Of a stretch of 30,311 bases of DNA, positions 5,283 to 11,470 are shown in pieces (position 1 is the stretch's first letter; each line of letters starts with the position of its first letter). The notes below the pieces were generated by a model. That model was not told the origin of the DNA. It saw only the letters and a program-made list of their open reading frames with translations, and did no database searches. Both the position numbers and the translations under genes were made by a program. The DNA is taken from IMG/VR virus record IMGVR_UViG_3300036715_000605, positions 1 through 30,311 of that record; one strand, given 5' to 3'. The stretch comes from a virus.

Positions 5283-6877
5283 GAACGATTCACAAACTTG
5301 CTCAGGGTAGCTCTGAGTGGAAAGCCTACCGAGCCACGCCCGGCATGTTCAACGGCAGCGAGATCGCCGCCATCATGGGGCTGTCGAGCTACGTCACCCG
5401 CGCCGAAATGCTGCGCCGCAAGGCCACCGGCATTGAACCTGAGTATGACGCAGCCACCTTAGAGCGATTCGAGGAAGGGCACAGATGCGAGGCACTGGCA
5501 CGACCAATGGCCGAAGACATACTTGAAGATGATCTGTCGGCGATGGTCATGAGCGACGTTATAGACGGTGTGCTAATCTCAGTTTCGCTCGATGGCATCA
5601 ACCAGGCTTACAACACCACATGGGAACACAAAAGCCTCAATATCAAGCTGGCAGATGCGCTGGATGCTGGATTTCTTCCGGCGGAGTATCACCCGCAATG
5701 CGAGAGCGGCCTAATGGTTTCTGGTGCCACCCGCTGCTTGTTCATGGCGTCGAAGTGGGATACAAACGGCAATCTAGTTGATGCAAAGCAAATATGGTAT
5801 GAGTCGAACCCAGCGATGGGAGCCGATATTATCGCGGCCTGCAAACAGTTTGCCATCGACCTCGCCGAGTACGAACACGTCGAAACTGTTGCTGCCCCTG
5901 TCGCTGCCGCCATCGAAGCATTGCCCGGCCTTTTAATTCAGGTCGAAGGCAGGGTGCTGGCGACCAATCTTGATTCATTCAAGCTGTCGGCACAGGCCTT
6001 TATCGACGGAATCAAGACCGCGCTGGTCAACGACCAGGACTTTGCCGACGCTGACAAGATGGTGAAATTCCTCAAGGACGGCGAGGAACGGCTGGCGCTG
6101 GCAAAGTCGCAGGCGCTGGCGCAGACCGCCAGCATTGATGAACTGTTCCGCACCGTTGACACCATCAGCGAGCAAATGCGGGTGAAGCGCCTGGCGCTGG
6201 ATAAACTGGTGAAGGCCGAGAAAGAGAACCGCCGTGTCGAGATTGTACGCAATGCTTCTCTTGAAATGAATAGGCACGTTGCAAAACTGAATGAACGCAT
6301 TGGCGGAAATTGGATGCCAGTATGGTCGATGCAGGTTTTCAGCGATGCCATCAAGGGGCTGAAGTCGCTTGAGTCGATGACAGATAAGGTATCAAGCGCG
6401 CTGGCAAATGAGAAGATTGCAGCTAATGAAATGGCCGACCAGATTGCGGATAATACCAAAGCCATCACGGTTGATGGTGTGAACTACAATTACCTAGTTC
6501 ACGACTTCGCGCAAATTTGCACCAAGCCAACGGAGGACTTCGCCGCGATTATGGCGCGGCGCATCGCCACATGGAAAGAGGCAGAATCCGTGAAGGCGGA
6601 ACTCGATAAGAAAGCCGAGGAAGCCCGCACTGCAGCAGCAGTAGCCGTAGCAGTCGAAGCCGAGCGCATGGCCGAAGCTAAGCTAGTAGCCGAACAGGCA
6701 GTGAGTACCCCACCCACAGCCGAGGAAAAACGCGCAGCCGTAGTAGAGAATCAGGACGTGGTGCGTGCATACCTCAACAGCCTAGAACTGAGCGAGAAGG
6801 AGTTTAACCGACTGCGTGCCGTGCTTATTGGCTTCATCCAATTTCAAGCACAGCGTGGGCTGAAGGCCGCAGCATGA
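5279..6877 (+). CDS. YqaJ-family recombination exonuclease with long helical C-terminal extension
   Basis: The protein has 532 aa. Residues 1-190 form the YqaJ/lambda-exonuclease domain: SSEWKAYRATPGMFNGSEIA with E28, then D105 in VSLDG, E116-x-K118 in WEHKS, and YHPQ at 137-140. These are the metal-binding and catalytic residues of 5'-3' double-strand exonucleases. From about 200 to 480 the protein is helical and rich in Ala/Glu/Lys, resembling DUF1351-like coiled-coil regions, with a second Ala/Glu tract (about 435-480). Lambda exonuclease is only 226 aa, so more than half is extra. The 4-nt overlap with bet shows the pair works together: resection, then annealing. The extension may oligomerise or tether Bet; this is inference. 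Confidence 0.92.
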   Translation: MRTIHKLAQGSSEWKAYRATPGMFNGSEIAAIMGLSSYVTRAEMLRRKATGIEPEYDAATLERFEEGHRCEALARPMAEDILEDDLSAMVMSDVIDGVLISVSLDGINQAYNTTWEHKSLNIKLADALDAGFLPAEYHPQCESGLMVSGATRCLFMASKWDTNGNLVDAKQIWYESNPAMGADIIAACKQFAIDLAEYEHVETVAAPVAAAIEALPGLLIQVEGRVLATNLDSFKLSAQAFIDGIKTALVNDQDFADADKMVKFLKDGEERLALAKSQALAQTASIDELFRTVDTISEQMRVKRLALDKLVKAEKENRRVEIVRNASLEMNRHVAKLNERIGGNWMPVWSMQVFSDAIKGLKSLESMTDKVSSALANEKIAANEMADQIADNTKAITVDGVNYNYLVHDFAQICTKPTEDFAAIMARRIATWKEAESVKAELDKKAEEARTAAAVAVAVEAERMAEAKLVAEQAVSTPPTAEEKRAAVVENQDVVRAYLNSLELSEKEFNRLRAVLIGFIQFQAQRGLKAAA

Positions 6878-7344
6878 ACATAAACGGTTTCCCTTTATTC
6901 ACTTGGCTTAAGGCAATTCGTGTGCAAAAAGGCCAAAGCAAGATGTTTGCACTTCTTAACAATCCATATCTATTTGGACATATTTTTCGACCCAAGGATG
7001 TAACTTATGACGTGCTTTGTAGGATTGTTCGGGATCGTCCGATGCACGTTGTTGACGCGTGCAAACTGCAACAAACGTTACATGCAAGATATGGATCAAG
7101 GACTGACGCTGTTAGCAAACACGAAATGTTCGGGATGGTTGGTGCTGGTGGATCAGGTAAAAGACGCGACCGGCTTGTTTTCAATTCGATTTATGAATCA
7201 GAAACAAAATGCAAAGCAGCAGTCAGAGCACGTCGGAACGCGATTGAGAAACTTAGCAAAAAGAAGGCGAAGGAACTTGAATCGAACTCAGAACTGAGAA
7301 CGATTTTTTATCTTACTAACGAATTAAAAGGATTATTAAAATGA
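6874..7344 (+). CDS. Early protein of unknown function downstream of the exonuclease
   Basis: The protein has 156 aa. It begins MNINGFPLFTWLKAIRVQKG, has a middle with DVLCRIVRDRPMHVVDACKL and ends in a strongly basic helical tail (KAAVRARRNAIEKLSKKKAK). Base composition is more AT-rich than bet and the exonuclease, hinting at a different origin. It overlaps both neighbours by 4 nt (ATGA). No family is recognised. The basic tail and the place after Red genes would suit a nucleic-acid-binding protein, but no motif proves that. Confidence 0.72.
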   Translation: MNINGFPLFTWLKAIRVQKGQSKMFALLNNPYLFGHIFRPKDVTYDVLCRIVRDRPMHVVDACKLQQTLHARYGSRTDAVSKHEMFGMVGAGGSGKRRDRLVFNSIYESETKCKAAVRARRNAIEKLSKKKAKELESNSELRTIFYLTNELKGLLK

Positions 7345-7634
7345 AACTAGGATTTGGTGATCGTAAAACAGAAGCGCCGACGACTCCACAGGAATTGATC
7401 AATTTCCTGTCTCAGATTATGTCTTCCGCAATAAATAATGATGTTGATCTTGAGAATGCACGAATTGCGCTTAACGCCTCGACTCGAATCGTTGAGGTTT
7501 GGCAGGCTGACACGAGAATGAAGGCGCTTGCAATCGCGTCTGGTCGATTGATTGATAAATCTAAGGGCTGGTCGCTGATTGATGACTCCCCCAAATTGAT
7601 TGCCGACACGCAACCAGAGATGGAGGCTACTTGA
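7341..7634 (+). CDS. Conserved small phage protein, unknown function
   Basis: The protein has 97 aa, all helical: TPQELINFLSQIMSSAINND, LENARIALNASTRIVEVWQA and MKALAIASGRLIDKSKGWSL. It resembles small phage proteins that carry a single helical bundle and are found near recombination genes. It overlaps the preceding stop by 4 nt. The ribosome site is weak, with AAAAGGA 12 nt upstream. No catalytic residues are evident. Confidence 0.75.
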   Translation: MKLGFGDRKTEAPTTPQELINFLSQIMSSAINNDVDLENARIALNASTRIVEVWQADTRMKALAIASGRLIDKSKGWSLIDDSPKLIADTQPEMEAT

Positions 7635-7635
7635 A

Positions 7636-7854
7636 ATGAGTGAAACGTGTAACTGGATTGAAGACGACGACGGATTTTGGGTCACCAGCTGCGGACACTT
7701 TTTTGTCCTAGACGAGGGTGCGCCGCACGAAAATAGTATGCGCTGGTGTCCGTATTGCGGCCTGCGCCTGCAAGAGGTACGAAAAGATGCGGGGATCAAG
7801 CGCCGAAACATACAACACGTGCCGTTTACGGCTGCTGGACAGAGTGATAAATGA
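7636..7854 (+). CDS. Small zinc-ribbon protein
   Basis: The protein has 72 aa from ATG 7636 with GGAGG about 10 nt upstream. It opens with an acidic, aromatic segment (CNWIEDDDGFWVTSCGHFFV) and then has MRWCPYCGLRL. C-x-x-C-G plus the earlier Cys/His pair gives a zinc-ribbon pattern seen in many short phage proteins, including those grouped loosely with Lar-like proteins. No DNA target or activity can be named. It overlaps the next gene by 4 nt (ATGA). Confidence 0.78.
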   Translation: MSETCNWIEDDDGFWVTSCGHFFVLDEGAPHENSMRWCPYCGLRLQEVRKDAGIKRRNIQHVPFTAAGQSDK

Positions 7855-8183
7855 GAGAAGCGAACTATGCGCCGATTTATGCGGCCTGCCTCTACCCAGA
7901 ACTGGCAGAGATGTTTCGGAGCAAAGGCTGGGCGCTCGCGGTACATGGGAGCATGGCGCGAGATTTTGATTTAGTGGCAATCCCATGGCACAACGATCCA
8001 GTTTCTCCGGCACAGTGCGTGGAAAGTGTCTGCCACTATTTTGCTTTAGCACAGCACGGGCCAGCGGTTACGAAATTGCACGGGCGGCAGGTATTCACAT
8101 TGGCGCTAAAGTTCGGAGAATGCTTCATCGATCTGTCGTTCATGCCTGTAACGCCTAAGAGTACGGGTGAAATGAAGGTTTAG
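7851..8183 (+). CDS. Nucleotidyltransferase-like phage protein
   Basis: The protein has 110 aa. AVHGSMARDFDLVAIPW carries G33-S34 and D38-x-D40, and a third acid D94 lies in CFIDLSFMP. G-S, D-x-D and a later D on a beta strand are the three elements of the polymerase-beta-like nucleotidyltransferase fold, though the gap between GS and DxD is shorter than usual. I recognise a widespread phage protein with this HGSMARDxDLVAIPW signature, annotated as hypothetical. Transfer of NMP to tRNA or protein, as for MNT-type enzymes, is possible but unproven. It ends in TAG next to a hairpin. Confidence 0.78.
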   Translation: MREANYAPIYAACLYPELAEMFRSKGWALAVHGSMARDFDLVAIPWHNDPVSPAQCVESVCHYFALAQHGPAVTKLHGRQVFTLALKFGECFIDLSFMPVTPKSTGEMKV

Positions 8184-8204
8184 CCGCATACCTTGAAGTG
8201 CGGC
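8183..8204 (+). promoter_or_regulatory. Intercistronic hairpin
   Basis: A 6-bp perfect stem (GCCGCA / TGCGGC) with a 10-nt loop starts in the stop codon of the nucleotidyltransferase-like gene. No U tract follows, so termination is unlikely. It may stabilise or process the mRNA before the last two genes of the operon. Confidence 0.45.
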
Positions 8205-8224
8205 ACAACTGAAAAGGATAAAAT

Positions 8225-8548
8225 ATGAGCAAGAAAGCAATGGAACAGGCGCTTAAGTTCGCCGAAGATATTTACTCACGCAAATTTAACTTGTCAGGAA
8301 TCGCCGTAGAGGATGCAGCAGATGGTGATCGACTACTCACTGAAGTCAGCAATCTAATCGCTGTACTCAAGGAAGCGATCAAGCAGCATGGTGAGTCCGA
8401 CTCGGTTGCCGAAGTTGAAAGGTTGCGCGCCGCGATCCGTCAGATGCTCGACGCAAACGGCCACCTCGCAGACGGTGATACTTGCACGCTGTTTGCGCTC
8501 AAGTTGTCGCTGTGTGAGTCTGGAACGCCGTGGGACGGTGAGAAATGA
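8225..8548 (+). CDS. Small early phage protein, unknown function
   Basis: The protein has 107 aa after AAAAGGA 7 nt upstream. It is helical with a likely coiled-coil stretch (LLTEVSNLIAVLKEAIKQHG, then VAEVERLRAAIRQMLDANG) and a C-terminal part with two cysteines (TCTLFALKLSLCESG). No family is recognised with certainty; small phage proteins with the same VERLRAAIRQML core are common. It overlaps the following gene as ATGA. Confidence 0.75.
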   Translation: MSKKAMEQALKFAEDIYSRKFNLSGIAVEDAADGDRLLTEVSNLIAVLKEAIKQHGESDSVAEVERLRAAIRQMLDANGHLADGDTCTLFALKLSLCESGTPWDGEK

Positions 8549-8721
8549 GATATAGGATCATTGAAGAGTGTGACTCAAACGGAAAAGTTTGGAACTACGA
8601 AATACAAGCAAGGTGGATGTTTATTTGGCTTCCAGTGGGGGATGCTAGAACACTTGAGTATGCACGTGATACCGTGGCAAAACTTAAAGGAAGCACAAAA
8701 TCTGTAGTGCCTAACCAGTGA
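8545..8721 (+). CDS. 58-aa phage protein, last gene of the plus-strand operon
   Basis: The frame of 59 codons starts at ATG 8545, overlapping the previous stop (ATGA), and ends at TGA 8721. The product begins MRYRIIEECDSNGKVWNYEI, continues with WMFIWLPVG and then an amphipathic helix EYARDTVAKLKG. This is the layout of small phage proteins with a three-stranded sheet and one helix, often labelled hypothetical. A GGTGAGAA ribosome site precedes it. It is the last plus-strand gene; no intrinsic terminator is visible before the converging minus-strand genes. Confidence 0.65.
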   Translation: MRYRIIEECDSNGKVWNYEIQARWMFIWLPVGDARTLEYARDTVAKLKGSTKSVVPNQ

Positions 8722-8736
8722 TACGCACAAAATCGG

Positions 8737-8787
8737 TCACGGCGAGTAATGCGAAGCCCCACCGACCATAACACCTAACCACAGCAT
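8737..8787 (-). pseudogene. Remnant of a second DUF1353 gene (3' end only)
   Basis: On the minus strand the frame reads MLWLGVMVGGASHYSP and stop. It matches the last 15 residues of the intact DUF1353 protein encoded at 9033-9419 (LLWAGVRVGGASHYEP). At the DNA level 41 of 50 bases from the stop codon onward agree with 9033-9082. Frame and Gly-Gly-Ala-Ser-His-Tyr are kept although nine bases differ, so this is an old, diverged copy whose 5' part was lost. The 3' end of the 68-aa gene (8775-8981) overlaps it in another frame, marking a recombination joint near 8785-8790. Confidence 0.8.
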
Positions 8788-8981
8788 TGCCCTGATTTAA
8801 TCATGCCCCGTAGCTTAGCCGCTTTCAAAACCAAAGACTCCACATCTTTGCGGCCCTGCCTTTCTCCCGCTTTATATGCGGCCTCTAATGCCCGTTCTAC
8901 TGCTACTTTTATCGGGCCATCAATCTGCCCTACCAGATCACGCTTTGCCTTGCTTCTCGTTTTCCATTCGCTGTAACTCAT
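8775..8981 (-). CDS. Small helical phage protein, unknown function
   Basis: The protein has 68 aa from ATG 8981, chosen for AAAGGA 7 nt upstream; the frame is open to 9017 without a better site. It is helical: SEWKTRSKAKRDLVGQIDGP, VERALEAAYKAGERQG and DVESLVLKAAKLRGMI. The conserved look of the last segment resembles small phage proteins next to lysis genes. Its final residues GQCCG are encoded where the DUF1353 remnant begins, so the original C-terminus may have been altered by that rearrangement. It is the last gene of the minus-strand late unit. Confidence 0.7.
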   Translation of the reverse strand: MSYSEWKTRSKAKRDLVGQIDGPIKVAVERALEAAYKAGERQGRKDVESLVLKAAKLRGMIKSGQCCG

Positions 8982-9032
8982 CGCGCATCCTTTCGTTGGC
9001 ATAACACAGGAAATCAACTCGGCTCAAGCATC

Positions 9033-9419
9033 TCACGGCTCGTAATGCGATGCCCCGCCAACCCTAACACCCGCCCACAGCAAAGCAGCCTGCCATGGTG
9101 GCGTATCCATTGCCAGTGCGGCTTCTTTCAGCAGGTTATCGCATGTTTCACGTGGAAACAGTTTGAGGGAGTAGGTGAAGTCGTGGAGGCACGCGGCTTC
9201 ATCAGCAATATCGCCCACCATCCAGTAAACAAGCGGAAGCCGTGGCGTGCTGTTCAGGTCGGTGATGAATCCGACAGGAACGGTAATTACGACTCCCAGC
9301 AATGCACTGGAATACTGTAGCGGTTTATCAACGCGCCACAACCGGCGGCCTTCCCGCGTGCGTTCGTCCAACAGTACAGCCTCGAACGGCGTAAGGAATT
9401 CTGATTTTGTCACTTGCAT
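9033..9419 (-). CDS. DUF1353 family phage protein
   Basis: The protein has 128 aa from ATG 9419, with GGGGAG 6 nt upstream. The pattern VITVPVGFITDLNSTPRLPL, DEAACLHDFTYSL and LLWAGVRVGGASHYEP is diagnostic of DUF1353, a frequent small protein of tailed phages near lysis and tail genes. The invariant D in FxTD and the His-Asp of LHDF suggest a metal or catalytic site, but no activity is established. Its start overlaps the end of the HNH-like gene by 10 nt. A diverged partial copy of its 3' end lies at 8737-8787. Confidence 0.9.
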   Translation of the reverse strand: MQVTKSEFLTPFEAVLLDERTREGRRLWRVDKPLQYSSALLGVVITVPVGFITDLNSTPRLPLVYWMVGDIADEAACLHDFTYSLKLFPRETCDNLLKEAALAMDTPPWQAALLWAGVRVGGASHYEP

Positions 9420-9913
9420 TTTAGCTCCCCGACATATGCCCGATATGCTTTGACCCAATCGGTTGCAATGGCCTGCTGTGCCGTTTTCAGTGTAATGGTG
9501 CCAGAGCAGACAAGCTGCTTCAGTTTCGTCTCAACCACGTCCTTTGTACGCGCCCCGCACGCGCCCGCGTATTCTTGTGGCCATAGGTTGCGTGGGTCTG
9601 TCGGGTGGCCACCCAGTTCAATTGAAATGTGATGGTCTTCTTCGTAGCTAGTCAGCTTGGTATCTTTCAAGCCAAGCTCTTTGATCTGCTTTGCCTTCAG
9701 CCGGTTGGTGTAGCTGGCCGGTGGCCGCATGGTATTTGTCCATCCGGCAACGCAGATGGTCTTTCCGATGTTGGCCTGTGTTACATCCGGATTGATTGCG
9801 CCAGGCGTGCGGGCTGGGTCTGGTAGCACACTAGCCAAAGCCGAGCACGACCATAACACGATTAGCACGGCGACCGCAGCTATCAACAGCCAGAAAGCTT
9901 TAATGAGGTTCAC
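9410..9913 (-). CDS. Membrane-anchored or secreted HNH-like protein
   Basis: The protein has 167 aa and starts at GTG 9913 (GTGA overlap with the lipoprotein gene). Residues 5-27 (AFWLLIAAVAVLIVLWSCSA) form a signal peptide or anchor; the rest is predicted outside the cytoplasm. It then has DPARTPGAINPDVTQANIGK, TICVAGWTNTMRPPASYTN and YEEDHHISIELGGHPTDPRN followed by LWPQEY. DHH...LGG...N.LWP is the beta-beta-alpha His-Me core of HNH proteins. I recognise a family of secreted proteins with this core in phages, proteobacteria and actinobacteria, with unknown substrate. An exported nuclease expressed with lysis genes could degrade released DNA or affect rivals; that is inference. Confidence 0.78.
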   Translation of the reverse strand: MNLIKAFWLLIAAVAVLIVLWSCSALASVLPDPARTPGAINPDVTQANIGKTICVAGWTNTMRPPASYTNRLKAKQIKELGLKDTKLTSYEEDHHISIELGGHPTDPRNLWPQEYAGACGARTKDVVETKLKQLVCSGTITLKTAQQAIATDWVKAYRAYVGELKCK

Positions 9914-10179
9914 TTAACTGCATCCAAAAGCGTAATCGGGCTAGATGCCGCGCCAGCAGGCAGGCATAAAACCTTGAGCGCTGGGATAATCTCTGGATTG
10001 CGAATCGCCGCACTTAACGGCGTTCCACAAGCCGCTACAGTCCACAGCCTGATGGCGTTGTCGTCGGCAGCTTTGATGCTCACAAGCGCGGCAGCCTCGC
10101 CCGCATTGATGGCTGCTTGTTGCGTGGCGCAGCCAGTGAGCATCAATCCAAGCGCAGCCAGAATCATTCCGTATTTCAT
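9910..10179 (-). CDS. Small lipoprotein in the lysis region
   Basis: The protein has 89 aa from ATG 10179, with AAGGGGAAG directly upstream. MKYGMILAALGLMLTGCATQ is a lipoprotein signal with lipobox L-T-G-C and acylation at Cys17, and A-T-Q-Q follow, suiting the outer membrane. The mature part is Ala-rich and helical and contains three more cysteines (AACGTPLS, KVLCLPAG and the acylated one). It could be an outer-membrane spanin subunit (Rz1-like) by position, but such proteins are usually Pro-rich and nested in an Rz gene, neither of which applies. The annotation as lipoprotein is firm; the lysis role is inferred. Confidence 0.82.
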   Translation of the reverse strand: MKYGMILAALGLMLTGCATQQAAINAGEAAALVSIKAADDNAIRLWTVAACGTPLSAAIRNPEIIPALKVLCLPAGAASSPITLLDAVK

Positions 10180-10289
10180 AACTTCCCCTTTCGGACAGTT
10201 ACAGTGCCAGCGGATTGCCCATAGCGCCGCCCGAACAGGCGATGAATCAGCCTGATAAGCCAGCGCCATAGGCGAGTGTCGTGCTTCAT
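10176..10289 (-). CDS. 37-aa cationic amphipathic peptide
   Basis: The frame starts at an ATG sharing one base with the previous stop (TAATG) and ends at an ATGA overlap with the lipoprotein gene. Its core RLWRWLIRLIHRLFGRR has Arg at 6, 9, 13, 17 and 21-22, which falls on one face of a helix, with Trp, Leu, Ile and Phe on the other. Net charge is about +9 in 37 residues. It has the look of a membrane-active Arg/Trp peptide. Phage-encoded cationic peptides that help disrupt the outer membrane in lysis are known (disruptin of phage phiKT). No long homologous family is recognised, so this assignment is based on physical features and on coupling at both ends. Confidence 0.55.
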   Translation of the reverse strand: MKHDTRLWRWLIRLIHRLFGRRYGQSAGTVTVRKGKL

Positions 10290-10582
10290 TAGCTTACGGT
10301 GACAGTGACCGAATTGGCAGACTGGCCGAACTGAGGTGCAGCGATGGAGAACGGGATGGACACAGCCACAGCCCCGAACAGTGCGCCAGTAGAATCAATC
10401 CGCTTGGCCTGCGCGGTGTAAATGCCATCGGTCGAAATGTCGAACGTAGCGGAAGGCGTGGTGGCGGTCTGCGACTGAACGACAGTGCCGGATGCGTCGA
10501 GAATGTCGATTACCCAATCAGCCAGGGTTTGACCAGATGCGAGTTGGGTATCTACGGGGGCGATGTTTACGATTACTTGCAT
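10289..10582 (-). CDS. Beta-rich phage protein, unknown function
   Basis: The protein has 97 aa after an AAAGGAAATG ribosome region. The sequence alternates hydrophobic and polar residues: VIVNIAPVDTQLASGQTLAD, DILDASGTVVQSQTA, GIYTAQAKRIDSTGA and ANSVTVTVS. This is a single Ig-like or fibronectin-like beta sandwich as seen in small phage decoration or cell-surface-binding proteins. It has no signal peptide. It lies between the holin candidate and the cationic peptide, and shares one base with the latter. It may be a virion decoration protein rather than a lysis protein. Confidence 0.72.
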   Translation of the reverse strand: MQVIVNIAPVDTQLASGQTLADWVIDILDASGTVVQSQTATTPSATFDISTDGIYTAQAKRIDSTGALFGAVAVSIPFSIAAPQFGQSANSVTVTVS

Positions 10583-10593
10583 TTCATTTCCTT

Positions 10594-10773
10594 TCAGGGT
10601 GGTGGGGGTAAATCGCGCAGTGCGACTGCGACAACAGTTGCAACGGTCGCCATGATTAACTTGAGGTAATCAGGGCGCAGAGCAGGGTCATTGTATGCCA
10701 TTGCTGACCAGATGCCGAAGGCAATGAGGCCAACAAAGGCGAGCACAAGTGTCTTGTTATCGGGTTCGTTCAT
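10594..10773 (-). CDS. Small two-helix membrane protein, holin candidate
   Basis: The 59-aa frame starts at ATG 10773, overlapping the zinc-finger stop (ATGA). It has two hydrophobic segments, TLVLAFVGLIAFGIWSAMAY (8-27) and YLKLIMATVATVVAVAL (36-52), a charged N-terminus (MNEPDNK), a short polar turn (NDPALRPD) and the tail RDLPPPP. Size and topology fit a class II holin with both ends in the cytoplasm. It lies three genes from the GH108 endolysin. The competing holin candidate is the coiled-coil membrane protein at 11467-11820; the lysis pair may include both. Assignment is by topology and location. Confidence 0.62.
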   Translation of the reverse strand: MNEPDNKTLVLAFVGLIAFGIWSAMAYNDPALRPDYLKLIMATVATVVAVALRDLPPPP

Positions 10774-10970
10774 CCACTTATTTCCCGCATATGGGCACGC
10801 ATTTGGAAATCATCACGACAATCGGAACAGCAAAAAGCCATTCCTGGACGCAAAGGTTCACCACAGTTATGGCAGACACCACATGCAATTGGCGCAGGCT
10901 TGCGGTAATCCATCGCCAGGGCGCGGTCGCGTTCTTCGCGCTCGGTGGCTTGGTCGTAAATGTCAGTCAT
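10770..10970 (-). CDS. Small zinc-finger protein, DksA/TraR-like
   Basis: The protein has 66 aa. It has an N-terminal charged helix (DIYDQATEREERDRALAMDY) and then C-G-V-C-H-N-C-G-E-P-L followed by FCCSDCRDDF. This C-x2-C ... C-x2-C arrangement with a Glu/Arg-rich helix is that of short TraR/DksA-type or related phage zinc fingers. A GAGGGAA ribosome site is present and the start overlaps the endolysin stop (ATGA). TraR-like proteins bind RNA polymerase near its secondary channel; whether this shorter one does so is unknown. Confidence 0.75.
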   Translation of the reverse strand: MTDIYDQATEREERDRALAMDYRKPAPIACGVCHNCGEPLRPGMAFCCSDCRDDFQMRAHMREISG

Positions 10971-11470
10971 GAAAATTCCCTCATGCGTTCTAGCCAGCCA
11001 GCAATAAAAACGAGCTGCGTTTTGTCTCTCGATACTATAGAGCCAATGAAGTTATATCTGGAGTTTATGTATCGGGCACGCAACAGGTCTGGACTAATTG
11101 CAGCAAGCGCAGCAATCGTCGCCTTGCCCACTATGCCGTCAGCAGGCGTTCCGCACGCGGTTTGCAGCAGCTTAATTGCGCGGTTCACGCCATGATTGAT
11201 AGCCGAGTCAAAATGGATGTCGCGCACCGATTCAGGCACAACCGGGCATCGAGCCGCCATCCAGTAATTGCGGAAATATATTCGCGTAACCTCGTCATGC
11301 GTAATCAACCTGACGGATAGGGTCGGTTGCCTTTGGTCGATGCGCCATTGGTCATAAACAGCTTGGGTGATGCCCATGTTGGTCGCGCCGCCACGGTCTG
11401 CCGGGTGATCGACAAAGCCGCCCTCACGGGCGATTGCCGAAGAAACGAGTGTGTCAAAATCGTTCATCAT
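10967..11470 (-). CDS. Endolysin, GH108 N-acetylmuramidase
   Basis: The protein has 167 aa. AIAREGGFVDHPADRGGATN (about 12-31) with the EGG motif and catalytic Glu16 is the signature of glycoside hydrolase family 108. It is followed by MGIT, IYFRNYWMAARCPVVPESVR and the second-half module NRAIKLLQTACGTPADGIVG, the peptidoglycan-binding-3 region typical of the family. No signal peptide is present, so export to the wall needs a holin. It cleaves the glycan strands of peptidoglycan at lysis. Two consecutive ATGs (11470, 11467) exist; the first gives the usual ATGA overlap with the coiled-coil membrane protein. Confidence 0.93.
   Translation of the reverse strand: MMNDFDTLVSSAIAREGGFVDHPADRGGATNMGITQAVYDQWRIDQRQPTLSVRLITHDEVTRIYFRNYWMAARCPVVPESVRDIHFDSAINHGVNRAIKLLQTACGTPADGIVGKATIAALAAISPDLLRARYINSRYNFIGSIVSRDKTQLVFIAGWLERMREFS

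Noticed and set aside
5938-6468. 176-codon antisense frame within the exonuclease gene
   Set aside because: Ser/Ala/Leu-rich mirror of the helical extension; no ribosome site and no recognised family.
8722-8774. Bidirectional terminator between converging operons
   Set aside because: Only a 4-bp GGTC/GACC match with a long spacer and no T run is present. The similarity here is explained by the DUF1353 remnant.
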